A stretch of DNA of 21,468 bases from Eudoraea sp. (lineage in GTDB: Bacteria > Bacteroidota > Bacteroidia > Flavobacteriales > Flavobacteriaceae): the NCBI GenBank assembly GCA_013042125.1, contig JABDQS010000185.1, forward strand, positions 1 through 21,468. Direction: 5' to 3'. This document shows positions 8,341 to 15,308 of the stretch, piece after piece. Each line of letters begins with the position of its first letter. Within the stretch, counting starts at the first letter, position 1. The notes below the pieces were generated by a model, which searched no databases, was not told the origin of the DNA, and worked only from the letters and a program-made list of their open reading frames with translations. Made by a program: the position numbers and the translations under genes.

Positions 8341-8682
8341 TTGAGTTACAGAATTTACGTTATAGAATTGTCTAAACGCGTCTTTACTGAAAATGCAAAA
8401 TTCCGGGCCGCCAATCCACAATTTAATGGTGTTTTAGAATGCCTGTATGTAGGCATGACCAGTAAAACACCGAAAGAGCGTTTTGAGCAGCATAAGACGG
8501 GTTTCAGGAATAAAAAAGGCCATAAATTGTCTTCCGGCATTGTAGAGAAATATGGAACCTTCCTCCGTCCAAGTCTCTATAACCATATAAAGCCTTTGAC
8601 AAACAGAGTTGAAGCACTTAAGATGGAAAAAATACTGGCCCTGGAATTGCGTAGGAAGCGTTATGCAGTGTGGTTTAACTAA
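8341..8682 (+). CDS. stand-alone GIY-YIG-type nuclease domain protein, TTG start
   Basis: This 113-residue protein matches small GIY-YIG-like proteins. The first strand is YRIYVIEL (3-10) and the second is LYVGMT (35-40), giving the paired IYV/YVG core. Arg47 in PKERFEQH is the likely catalytic arginine, and Glu91 or Glu96 in the VEALKMEKILALELRR helix the metal-binding glutamate. It ends YAVWFN, a common ending in this group. No ATG exists in frame upstream before a TGA at 8320-8322, so the TTG at 8341 is the best start; it puts the first strand at the N terminus as expected. The family covers DNA-repair and homing nucleases, but a lone domain like this has no assigned substrate. Confidence 0.75.
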   Translation: MSYRIYVIELSKRVFTENAKFRAANPQFNGVLECLYVGMTSKTPKERFEQHKTGFRNKKGHKLSSGIVEKYGTFLRPSLYNHIKPLTNRVEALKMEKILALELRRKRYAVWFN

Positions 8683-8748
8683 ATTCAGAATAGATAACTA
8701 TAAATAAGTATCTTACGTTTATCCGTTCTGATCAAATCTATATCACTT

Positions 8749-10479
8749 ATGAAAAATATTCTCTTTTTTAGCGTACTATTATTAATTGTGTTTGGGTGCT
8801 CAGAGAAGCCCAATAAAGATTCATTGAATGAAGACGCATCCTGGTGGAAAGAGGCGGTCATTTACCAGGTGTACCCCCGAAGTTTTAAGGATACAGATGG
8901 CGATGGTATTGGTGACCTAAAAGGGATCATAGAAAAACTAGATTATATCAAGAGTCTGGGCGTTACCATGGTTTGGCTCAACCCTATCTACAGCTCCCCT
9001 AATGCAGATAATGGCTACGATATAAGTGATTACCGGGCCATTATGAAGGAGTTTGGTAGTATGGACGACTTTGATTTACTTCTCAAAGGCCTTCATGAAC
9101 GGGATATTAAATTTGTGATGGATGTGGTAGTGAACCACAGTAGTAATCAACATGAGTGGTTCAAAGAATCGAGGAGTTCCAGGGATAATCCTTATCGCGA
9201 TTACTACCATTGGTGGCCGGCGGAAAAAGGAACGCCTCCGTACAGATACAGCCTTTTCGATGCCAAGGGGGATGCATGGAAATACGATTCCATTACCGAT
9301 GCATATTACCTGCATTATTTCTCTGAACAACAACCCGACCTGAAATGGGAGAATCCCACGCTAAGGCAGGAGGTCTATGATTTTATGAAGTTCTGGGCAG
9401 ACAAAGGGGTTGATGGCTTTAGGCTAGACGCCTTCCAATTTGCTGCCAAGGATACCACTTATCCTGCTTTTCCGGATGATCTTGAGGAAAACTTTATCCA
9501 ATATTACGCTATGCAAGACGGGCTGCATCAATATCTCAAAGAGATGAATGAGGAGGTCTTTAGTAAATACGAAGTAATGTCTGTGTCCGAGGGCGCAGGA
9601 AGAAATTTTAAGGAAGCCCACGAGTTGGTAGACGCAGATCGCAACGAACTAAATATGGCCTACGCCTTCGAGGGAGTAGATATTGCCAAACCGGAGGGAT
9701 ACTCCCTGTCTCATTTTAAAGAAGTGTTTTCTCGCTGGGATAAAGAATTTGCAAAGGAAGGTTGGTTATCAATATTCCTGGCGAATCACGACCAGGCCAG
9801 GTTGGTAAGCAGATTTGGAAACGATTCTCCAAATTTCAGGGCACCCTCAACCAAAATGCTGAACACTTTTATACTCAGTATGAGGGGAACACCGTATTGC
9901 TACTATGGAGATGAGCTCGGGATGACAAATATTGGTTTTGACAGTATATCACAATATCAGGATATTGCCGCAATCAACGGTTATGAAAAAGTAAAGACGG
10001 ACGGTGGCGATCTGGAAGAATACCTCATAAATCTGAAGTTCGCGTCCAGAGACAATGGACGTACTCCCATGCAATGGGATAGCACCATACATGCCGGTTT
10101 CAGCAGTGGTACTCCCTGGCTTCCGGTCAATGATAATTACAAAACCATCAATGTAGCCAGCCAAAATGCCGATCCGCAGAGTTGCCTTAATCATTTCAGA
10201 AAAATGGTGCAATTGAGGAAAGACGAACCTGTTTTGGTCTATGGCCAGTACGAACTGCTTATCCCGGAACACGAACAAGTGTATGCCTATACGCGTGAAC
10301 TTAATGGGGAAAAGGTGTTGGTAATGCTCAACTTCTCATCGGAAGTGGCTACCGTAGAGATCCCTGTAAAAGAAAATCTGGAAGAGCTCTATATCAATAA
10401 CTACGAACAGATTTTTTTAAAGGACAGGGTACTATCTATGGAACCCTACCAGGCATTCATCTATTCGCTGACAAAATAA
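8749..10479 (+). CDS. lipoprotein GH13 alpha-glucosidase (oligo-1,6-glucosidase group)
   Basis: This 576-residue enzyme hydrolyses the non-reducing-end glucose of malto- or isomalto-oligosaccharides. A lipobox VFG-Cys17 predicts lipid anchoring in the envelope, so it acts outside the cytoplasm. The (beta/alpha)8 barrel shows a metal-binding loop DTDGDGIGD (48-56), region I DVVVNH (125-130), nucleophile Asp227 in GFRLDAF, acid/base Glu281 and transition-state Asp348 in NHD (346-348). The C-terminal beta domain runs from about 500. The motifs fit GH13 subfamily 31 and neighbours. The residue after the nucleophile is Ala228, not the Val often seen in strict 1,6-glucosidases, so activity on alpha-1,4 links is plausible (inference). 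No SusCD genes lie beside it. A -7-like TACGTTTA is at 8714-8721. Confidence 0.92.
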   Translation: MKNILFFSVLLLIVFGCSEKPNKDSLNEDASWWKEAVIYQVYPRSFKDTDGDGIGDLKGIIEKLDYIKSLGVTMVWLNPIYSSPNADNGYDISDYRAIMKEFGSMDDFDLLLKGLHERDIKFVMDVVVNHSSNQHEWFKESRSSRDNPYRDYYHWWPAEKGTPPYRYSLFDAKGDAWKYDSITDAYYLHYFSEQQPDLKWENPTLRQEVYDFMKFWADKGVDGFRLDAFQFAAKDTTYPAFPDDLEENFIQYYAMQDGLHQYLKEMNEEVFSKYEVMSVSEGAGRNFKEAHELVDADRNELNMAYAFEGVDIAKPEGYSLSHFKEVFSRWDKEFAKEGWLSIFLANHDQARLVSRFGNDSPNFRAPSTKMLNTFILSMRGTPYCYYGDELGMTNIGFDSISQYQDIAAINGYEKVKTDGGDLEEYLINLKFASRDNGRTPMQWDSTIHAGFSSGTPWLPVNDNYKTINVASQNADPQSCLNHFRKMVQLRKDEPVLVYGQYELLIPEHEQVYAYTRELNGEKVLVMLNFSSEVATVEIPVKENLEELYINNYEQIFLKDRVLSMEPYQAFIYSLTK

Positions 10480-10501
10480 ATAGCTGTTAGGATCCTTCTG
10501 G

Positions 10502-12025
10502 TTAATCCGTAACTACTTTGTAGGTTGGATCTTCCATTACATTAACCTCAATGATGTCATCTGCATTTTGCAGAAGTTGAATACAGTCCCTGCTCAAATG
10601 TTTTAGGTGAATTTTTTTGCCTACCTTTTGATAGCGTTCCGTGATCTTGTTCACTGCTTCTATGGCAGACATATCTACGATCCTGCTTTCCTGAAAGTCG
10701 ATTATTACCTCATCCGGATCATTCAACACATCGAACTTCTCATTAAATAGAGTTACTGAACCAAAGAATAAGGGTCCGTAGATCTCATAATGCTTTATTC
10801 CATCGTCATCTATGTACTTCCTGGCACGAATACGCTTGGCATTATCCCAGGCAAAGACCAGGGCAGCAATAATTACGCCTACCAGCACAGCAAGTGCCAG
10901 GTTATGAAGAAAAACGGTCACCAGGGTTACAAGGACCATTACTAAAACATCGCTCCTGGGCATTCTTCTAAATGTCCGTAAGCTGGCCCATTCAAATGTG
11001 CCCAGGGCCACCATGATCATAAGACCGGTAAGCGCCGCCATTGGTACTTTTTCAATTAGATCGGCTCCAAACATAATAAAGACCAATAACATTAATGCCG
11101 CCACAATACCGGAAAGTCGGGCCCGGGCTCCATTGGATGTATTGATCAAACTCTGACCGATCATGGCACATCCTCCCATTCCGGAGAAAACACCCGAAAG
11201 GATGTTAGCTGTGCCCTGTGCCACGGCTTCTTTGTTTCCGCGACCTCTGGTCTCAGTGATCTCATCTATGATGTTCAGCGTTAAAAGACTTTCAATAAGT
11301 CCCACTCCGGCCACGATAGCCGCATATGGAAAAATAATCTGTAAGGTCTCAAAAGTTAGGGGAACCATTGGTAAATGAAAAGGAGGAAAACCTCCTTGAA
11401 TGGATGCGATATCTCCAATGGTTCGCGTATCGATCCCAAAGAATAATACTATCCCGAATACCAACAGAATGGCTACCAGTGATGCTGGCACCGCCTTACT
11501 GATCTTAGGCAGGCCCCAGATGACCACCATGGTAAGCAGGACCAAACCCGAAAAAAGATATAAGGTATTTCCGCTAAGCCAGGCTCCATCTGACGTCTGA
11601 AACTGAGTTAACTGTGAAAGAAAGATAATAATGGCGAGGCCATTTACAAATCCAAAGATCACAGGATGGGGTACCAGCCTCATTAATTTCCCCAGGCGTA
11701 AGACTCCTGCCAGCACCTGAATAATACCAGCCAGGACCACTGTCGCAAAAACATATTCTACACCGTATTGCTGGGCCAGGGCAACGATCACAACCGCCAC
11801 GGCACCTGTAGCTCCAGAGATCATTCCGGGCCTACCTCCTAAAATGGAAGTAACCAGGCCCATCACAAAAGCGGCATACAAGCCCGTTAAGGGAGAGAGC
11901 CCTGCGATCAATGCAAATGCTATAGCCTCGGGCACCAAAGCCAACGCTACAGTGATACCCGAAAGGATCTCGGTTTTATAATTTACTTCTTGTGAAAAAT
12001 CGAATAGGTTGAGGTACTTCTTCAA
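10502..12025 (-). CDS. SulP/SLC26-family anion transporter with STAS domain
   Basis: This 507-residue inner-membrane transporter has the SulP N-terminal signature PEAIAFALIAGLSPLTGLYA (32-51), followed by a long series of hydrophobic helices to about residue 395. A cytoplasmic STAS domain follows (about 412-500), with the conserved DMSAIEAV turn near 451-458. SulP proteins move sulfate, bicarbonate, dicarboxylates or other anions; the sequence alone does not settle the substrate. In marine bacteria sodium-dependent bicarbonate uptake (BicA-like) is one possibility and sulfate another. It lies 82 bases downstream of the PhyH gene on the same strand but has a perfect -7 box of its own in that gap. 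It converges on the glucosidase gene with 22 bases between stops and no visible terminator. Confidence 0.93.
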   Translation of the reverse strand: MKKYLNLFDFSQEVNYKTEILSGITVALALVPEAIAFALIAGLSPLTGLYAAFVMGLVTSILGGRPGMISGATGAVAVVIVALAQQYGVEYVFATVVLAGIIQVLAGVLRLGKLMRLVPHPVIFGFVNGLAIIIFLSQLTQFQTSDGAWLSGNTLYLFSGLVLLTMVVIWGLPKISKAVPASLVAILLVFGIVLFFGIDTRTIGDIASIQGGFPPFHLPMVPLTFETLQIIFPYAAIVAGVGLIESLLTLNIIDEITETRGRGNKEAVAQGTANILSGVFSGMGGCAMIGQSLINTSNGARARLSGIVAALMLLVFIMFGADLIEKVPMAALTGLMIMVALGTFEWASLRTFRRMPRSDVLVMVLVTLVTVFLHNLALAVLVGVIIAALVFAWDNAKRIRARKYIDDDGIKHYEIYGPLFFGSVTLFNEKFDVLNDPDEVIIDFQESRIVDMSAIEAVNKITERYQKVGKKIHLKHLSRDCIQLLQNADDIIEVNVMEDPTYKVVTD

Positions 12026-12046
12026 ACGCCAATAGTTTTAAGGGCG

Positions 12047-12054
12047 CAAAAATA
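12047..12054 (-). promoter_or_regulatory. -7 box for the SulP transporter gene
   Basis: The reverse strand reads TATTTTTG, a perfect match to the Bacteroidota TAnnTTTG box, 22 bases before the ATG. The -33 element is less clear: GTTG (reverse strand) lies 16 bases upstream and TTTG 24 bases upstream. Confidence 0.5.
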
Positions 12055-12107
12055 CCATAAAATAGACAGGCAACCTTACAAACGGAAATAATTATGGATT
12101 TGGTAAA

Positions 12108-13109
12108 CTACCAGGGCGATAATCCTAATAATCGTTCTCCAAGAGAGGATAATTTAGCAGTTTCATACTTTTCCTGTTCCCAGTTTCGAGGGTCTCCCGG
12201 GAAAGCATAGCCTTCAGGGGCCACCTTGTTCTTCCAGGAATTGATCCGCCACGCCAATAGTGCCTTATTCTCGGGTTCTGCCGGCATCATTGAAATATAT
12301 TGGGCAATGCGCACTTTGTTCTTTGATCTGTTGGGCCGTATACCATGGGGTTCCGTACTATTAAAGATCAAAAGATCACCAGCTTCCAATTTCACTTTTA
12401 CGATCTTATCCTCCAAATCGGATATGTCTGGTTGAAAGCGATCCCTGTCCTTTGGTTGTCCCAGTTTCCAGGAATCATAATTTCTATACAGCCACGGTAT
12501 ACATTGAAATCCTCCCATGTTTTCATCTGTCTGATCTGCCAGGGCAAGCACCCCTTGTACATTCTGCGGCTTTGTCTCCGGATCGTAATCCCAATGGATA
12601 AATCCTTTGCGCTCAAAACCGGGGCGTTGTGGGAAATTGAGGTTTGCCCGGTCTATGGTTACCCATAATTTTTCCGTTCCCCAAACATCTACAAACGCAT
12701 CATAGACACGTTGTTCCTGTCTGTTATTCCAAAGGTGCTGATTGTTGTACACTTCAACCATACCGGTGCCTGTAAGTTCTTTCATTTGCATTTCTGCCCT
12801 TGGGGGAACATACCAGGTCTCAGGGTCATCAGGATCCTTCTCATCAAATTCCCAAAGAAAATCAGCTGTAGCTTTAGCTTGTTCTTTGGAGACCGCATTT
12901 TTTACCACGATATATCCATTATGGATCCAAAATGCCCAGTCATCATCACTCAATACGCGCAATGGTCTTCCGTTAGATCTGTCATTTAGTTTTTTTGAAC
13001 TACTGGTGGCAGTTGATGGGTTACCGGGAATTTCGGCATGTCCCTTATTGCCCATTTCAATGTTGTACTTGGAATCCATAAAGATATTGCTATAGGGATT
13101 TAACACCAT
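12108..13109 (-). CDS. phytanoyl-CoA dioxygenase (PhyH) family oxygenase
   Basis: This 333-residue protein is a probable Fe(II)/2-oxoglutarate-dependent oxygenase. The iron-binding triad is His172 and Asp174 (HWD) with His255 (EPHGIRPN), and Arg267 (KVRIAQY), 12 residues on, is the likely 2-oxoglutarate anchor. PhyH family members hydroxylate or halogenate many small molecules, and no substrate can be named here. The first 50 residues are polar and low in structure, ahead of LSDDDWAFWIHNGYIVVK where the family domain begins. The start is uncertain: ATG at 13109, or Met11 at 13079, both preceded by similar bases (ATCTT and CTTT). A strong terminator sits just upstream. The SulP gene follows on the same strand. 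Confidence 0.88.
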   Translation of the reverse strand: MVLNPYSNIFMDSKYNIEMGNKGHAEIPGNPSTATSSSKKLNDRSNGRPLRVLSDDDWAFWIHNGYIVVKNAVSKEQAKATADFLWEFDEKDPDDPETWYVPPRAEMQMKELTGTGMVEVYNNQHLWNNRQEQRVYDAFVDVWGTEKLWVTIDRANLNFPQRPGFERKGFIHWDYDPETKPQNVQGVLALADQTDENMGGFQCIPWLYRNYDSWKLGQPKDRDRFQPDISDLEDKIVKVKLEAGDLLIFNSTEPHGIRPNRSKNKVRIAQYISMMPAEPENKALLAWRINSWKNKVAPEGYAFPGDPRNWEQEKYETAKLSSLGERLLGLSPW

Positions 13110-13139
13110 AAGATACTGAAATTCCCCCTTGTAGGAAAG

Positions 13140-13172
13140 AAAAAACCGCCCCGTTCCGTTATGGAGGGGCGG
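13140..13172 (-). terminator. strong intrinsic terminator on the reverse strand
   Basis: CCGCCCC (13146-13152) pairs perfectly with GGGGCGG (13166-13172), and the loop holds a further TCC/GGA pairing. On the reverse strand the hairpin is followed directly by six U (13145-13140), then C and UUU. It ends transcripts from the two-repeat lipoprotein gene, whose stop is 61 bases upstream, and sits about 30 bases before the PhyH start. Confidence 0.82.
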
Positions 13173-13192
13173 CTTCTAATAAAATAACCTAC

Positions 13193-13200
13193 CAAAAATA
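13193..13200 (-). promoter_or_regulatory. -7 box upstream of the terminator, possible PhyH promoter
   Basis: The reverse strand reads TATTTTTG, a perfect TAnnTTTG match, between the lipoprotein stop and the terminator. No convincing -33 TTTG is found at 19-21 bases. If used, its RNA would contain the terminator hairpin in its leader before PhyH. Confidence 0.35.
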
Positions 13201-13233
13201 TATCTTCTGCTATGCTATCATAAAATAGTGTGT

Positions 13234-14157
13234 TTACTTACGCTTACGAACCACATTCATGATCGGATTTTTGGTCTTCGCCCGTTTTTTAGCTGTACTT
13301 GATGAACCCGATTTCAGGAATTGAATATATCCTCTTCCCTGAAATTCATATACGGTACCGCTATCCGGATGATATAACTCTATGGTCCTGTCATCAATGA
13401 CGTATAGCTCAAAATAATCATTGCCCATAAAATCATAATCGAGTGTTAGCGTTTTAAGTGTTTCGTCATTTTGTACATCATACACTTCATAGAACCCTTC
13501 GTAATCCCATAATAAGCCATTGAGCGGGGTACCAATTGGATCAATTGATGACCTGAAGATAGTACCTCCATTGTCCTCATAAAATTGCAGATAGTTCTCC
13601 TCATCAAAGTCATTGATGGCGCCTGTCTCACTTACATAGGTTTTCTCCCAAACATCGTATTCCTGAAGGAGATATTCTATATTCTCATAAAACACCCTGT
13701 CATAGTCAAAACTTCCTCTTTGGTATCCATCAACAAAATAGGAAGTATTGGAGCGCCTGTCATATAATTCCAGCGTTCTTGAATTTACCTGATATACATC
13801 AAAGATCCATAGTCCGTCCACATCATGATCGATCTCAAGAAGACCACTACCGGCATCAAAATATCCTACCCTGATACCCAGACCGTTTCCTGTTTTACCT
13901 ATCCCGGAAATATTGTTATTGGCGTAGAGCAGCCCATTTGTAAAAGACAAGGTGAAGGCGCGTTGCAGAAAAGGTACCTCCCCCAGTCCCTCTGTTGCAT
14001 TAATATCTACATACCAGAGATCATATGCCTGTAAAAGTTGCCTGGTTTGCAAAGTAGTATCCTCCACAAAGACGTCTTCCAGGATCACCTCTGTGTAACA
14101 GCTACTTAGAAGCATCATCAGCAAGGTTGCTGTACCGAGTAGTGTAATTTTTTTCAT
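13234..14157 (-). CDS. two-repeat lipoprotein, conserved in Flavobacteriia, function unknown
   Basis: This 307-residue lipoprotein has signal peptide and lipobox LSS-Cys20, then two related units. Unit 1 (about 41-147) starts LLQAYDLWYVDI and ends with TLELYDRRSNTSYFVDGYQ; unit 2 (about 163-280) starts LLQEYDVWEKTY and ends with TIELYHPDSGTVYEFQGRGYIQ. Each unit looks like a small beta-barrel or sandwich of about 110 residues, as in lipocalin-like domains. The last 25 residues are strongly basic (KKRAKTK, VRKRK), which is unusual for a lipoprotein. I recall close relatives carrying the database name 'nicotinic acid mononucleotide adenyltransferase', but there is no nucleotidyltransferase HxGH motif here, so that name is not supported. 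It is divergent from gpsA. Confidence 0.82.
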   Translation of the reverse strand: MKKITLLGTATLLMMLLSSCYTEVILEDVFVEDTTLQTRQLLQAYDLWYVDINATEGLGEVPFLQRAFTLSFTNGLLYANNNISGIGKTGNGLGIRVGYFDAGSGLLEIDHDVDGLWIFDVYQVNSRTLELYDRRSNTSYFVDGYQRGSFDYDRVFYENIEYLLQEYDVWEKTYVSETGAINDFDEENYLQFYEDNGGTIFRSSIDPIGTPLNGLLWDYEGFYEVYDVQNDETLKTLTLDYDFMGNDYFELYVIDDRTIELYHPDSGTVYEFQGRGYIQFLKSGSSSTAKKRAKTKNPIMNVVRKRK

Positions 14158-14257
14158 GATGTACTTTTTTATGGTTCTTATACCCTATAAAACAAGCATC
14201 GTGCCATTTGTTTTATAGTGCTGATTATCAGTCTTTTATTAGCTATCGGTTTTTAAT

Positions 14258-14265
14258 TACATTTG
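14258..14265 (+). promoter_or_regulatory. -7 box for gpsA
   Basis: TACATTTG matches TAnnTTTG exactly; TTTT at 14234-14237 is 20 bases upstream as an imperfect -33 element. The box covers a TTG codon (14263) in the gpsA frame, so that TTG cannot be the start of a transcript from this promoter, supporting ATG 14284. Confidence 0.55.
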
Positions 14266-14283
14266 CTAAGAGAAGATCAATTC

Positions 14284-15285
14284 ATGAAAAAAGACATACG
14301 CTTTGCAGTATTAGGAGGCGGGAGCTGGGCGACAGCTATCGTAAAAATGCTTACCGAAAACCTCTCTAATGTCATCTGGTATATGCGCAGTTCGGAGGCC
14401 ATTGCATTTATAAAAAAGGAAAAACACAATCCTAATTATCTTACTTCAGTTGAGTTCAATCTGGAACAATTAACGCTTACTGATGCTATAGATACTGCTG
14501 TCCGGGAGGCAGATATCCTGATATTTGCCATACCATCTGCCTTTTTAGAAAGCGAATTACAGAAACTTACTGTTTCGCTGACGGATAAGATCATCTTTTC
14601 CGCGATCAAAGGGATCGTTCCTGAAACCGGAATGATCGTAGGAGAGCATATTCACGAGAAATACAAAATCCCATTTGAAAATATTGGGGTCATCACCGGA
14701 CCCTGTCATGCAGAGGAAGTTGCTCTGGAGCGACTGTCCTATCTCACTATCGCCTGCGCTGATAAAGAAAAGGCCAAGAAGGTGGCCGGAAACCTTAACA
14801 GTGATTATATAAAAACAAATATCTCCGATGATATCATTGGCACAGAATATGCCGCCATGTTGAAGAATATCTATGCCCTTGCAGCAGGTATAGCACATGG
14901 CCTTGGATACGGTGATAATTTTCAAAGTGTTTTGATGAGCAACGCCATTCGTGAAATGAAGCGTTATATCAACAGAGTGCACAAGATGAAACGCAACATC
15001 AATAATTCTGCGTACCTCGGGGACCTGCTGGTGACAGGATATTCTACTTTCAGCCGCAATCGCATGTTTGGAAATATGATCGGTAAAGGGTACACCGTAA
15101 AAAGTGCCATGATGGAAATGAATATGGTGGCCGAAGGCTACTACGCAACCAAAAGTGCTTATAAATTAAAGAACACATTTAAAAGAAAAATGCGTTCCCC
15201 TATCATTGATGCCGTTTACGATGTGCTCTATCAAAAAGAGAATGCCAGAAAGACATTTAAAAAACTTGCAGACCAATTAGACTAA
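14284..15285 (+). CDS. gpsA: NAD(P)+-dependent glycerol-3-phosphate dehydrogenase
   Basis: This cytoplasmic 333-residue enzyme reduces dihydroxyacetone phosphate to sn-glycerol-3-phosphate, the backbone for phospholipids. The Rossmann loop VLGGGSWATA (9-18), Lys109 in SAIKGIVPE, Lys194 in EYAAMLKN (the catalytic lysine), the GDLLVT segment (246-251) and SRNR (257-260) are all present. The loop has GGGSWATA where Proteobacteria usually have GxGxWGT, a variant that still keeps the Trp. The ATG at 14284 is preferred over an in-frame TTG at 14263, which lies inside the predicted promoter. The gene points towards glpD, which catalyses the opposite step, with 23 bases between their stops. Confidence 0.95.
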   Translation: MKKDIRFAVLGGGSWATAIVKMLTENLSNVIWYMRSSEAIAFIKKEKHNPNYLTSVEFNLEQLTLTDAIDTAVREADILIFAIPSAFLESELQKLTVSLTDKIIFSAIKGIVPETGMIVGEHIHEKYKIPFENIGVITGPCHAEEVALERLSYLTIACADKEKAKKVAGNLNSDYIKTNISDDIIGTEYAAMLKNIYALAAGIAHGLGYGDNFQSVLMSNAIREMKRYINRVHKMKRNINNSAYLGDLLVTGYSTFSRNRMFGNMIGKGYTVKSAMMEMNMVAEGYYATKSAYKLKNTFKRKMRSPIIDAVYDVLYQKENARKTFKKLADQLD

Positions 15286-15308
15286 GGGAAATTAATGGAT
15301 GTTTCCGC

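Noticed and set aside
8341..8682. Homing endonuclease or mobile element because of the GIY-YIG-like domain
   Set aside because: No intron, intein, flanking repeats or DNA-binding module is seen; it resembles small chromosomal stand-alone proteins.
10490..10501. Shared terminator between the glucosidase and SulP genes
   Set aside because: Only a short AGGATCCT palindrome with no adequate stem or T-run is present in the 22-base gap.
13234..14157. Nicotinic acid mononucleotide adenyltransferase
   Set aside because: No HxGH or other nucleotidyltransferase motif; the protein is a two-repeat lipoprotein.
14263..14283. TTG start for gpsA
   Set aside because: The TTG lies within the perfect -7 box; the ATG at 14284 gives the normal N terminus.
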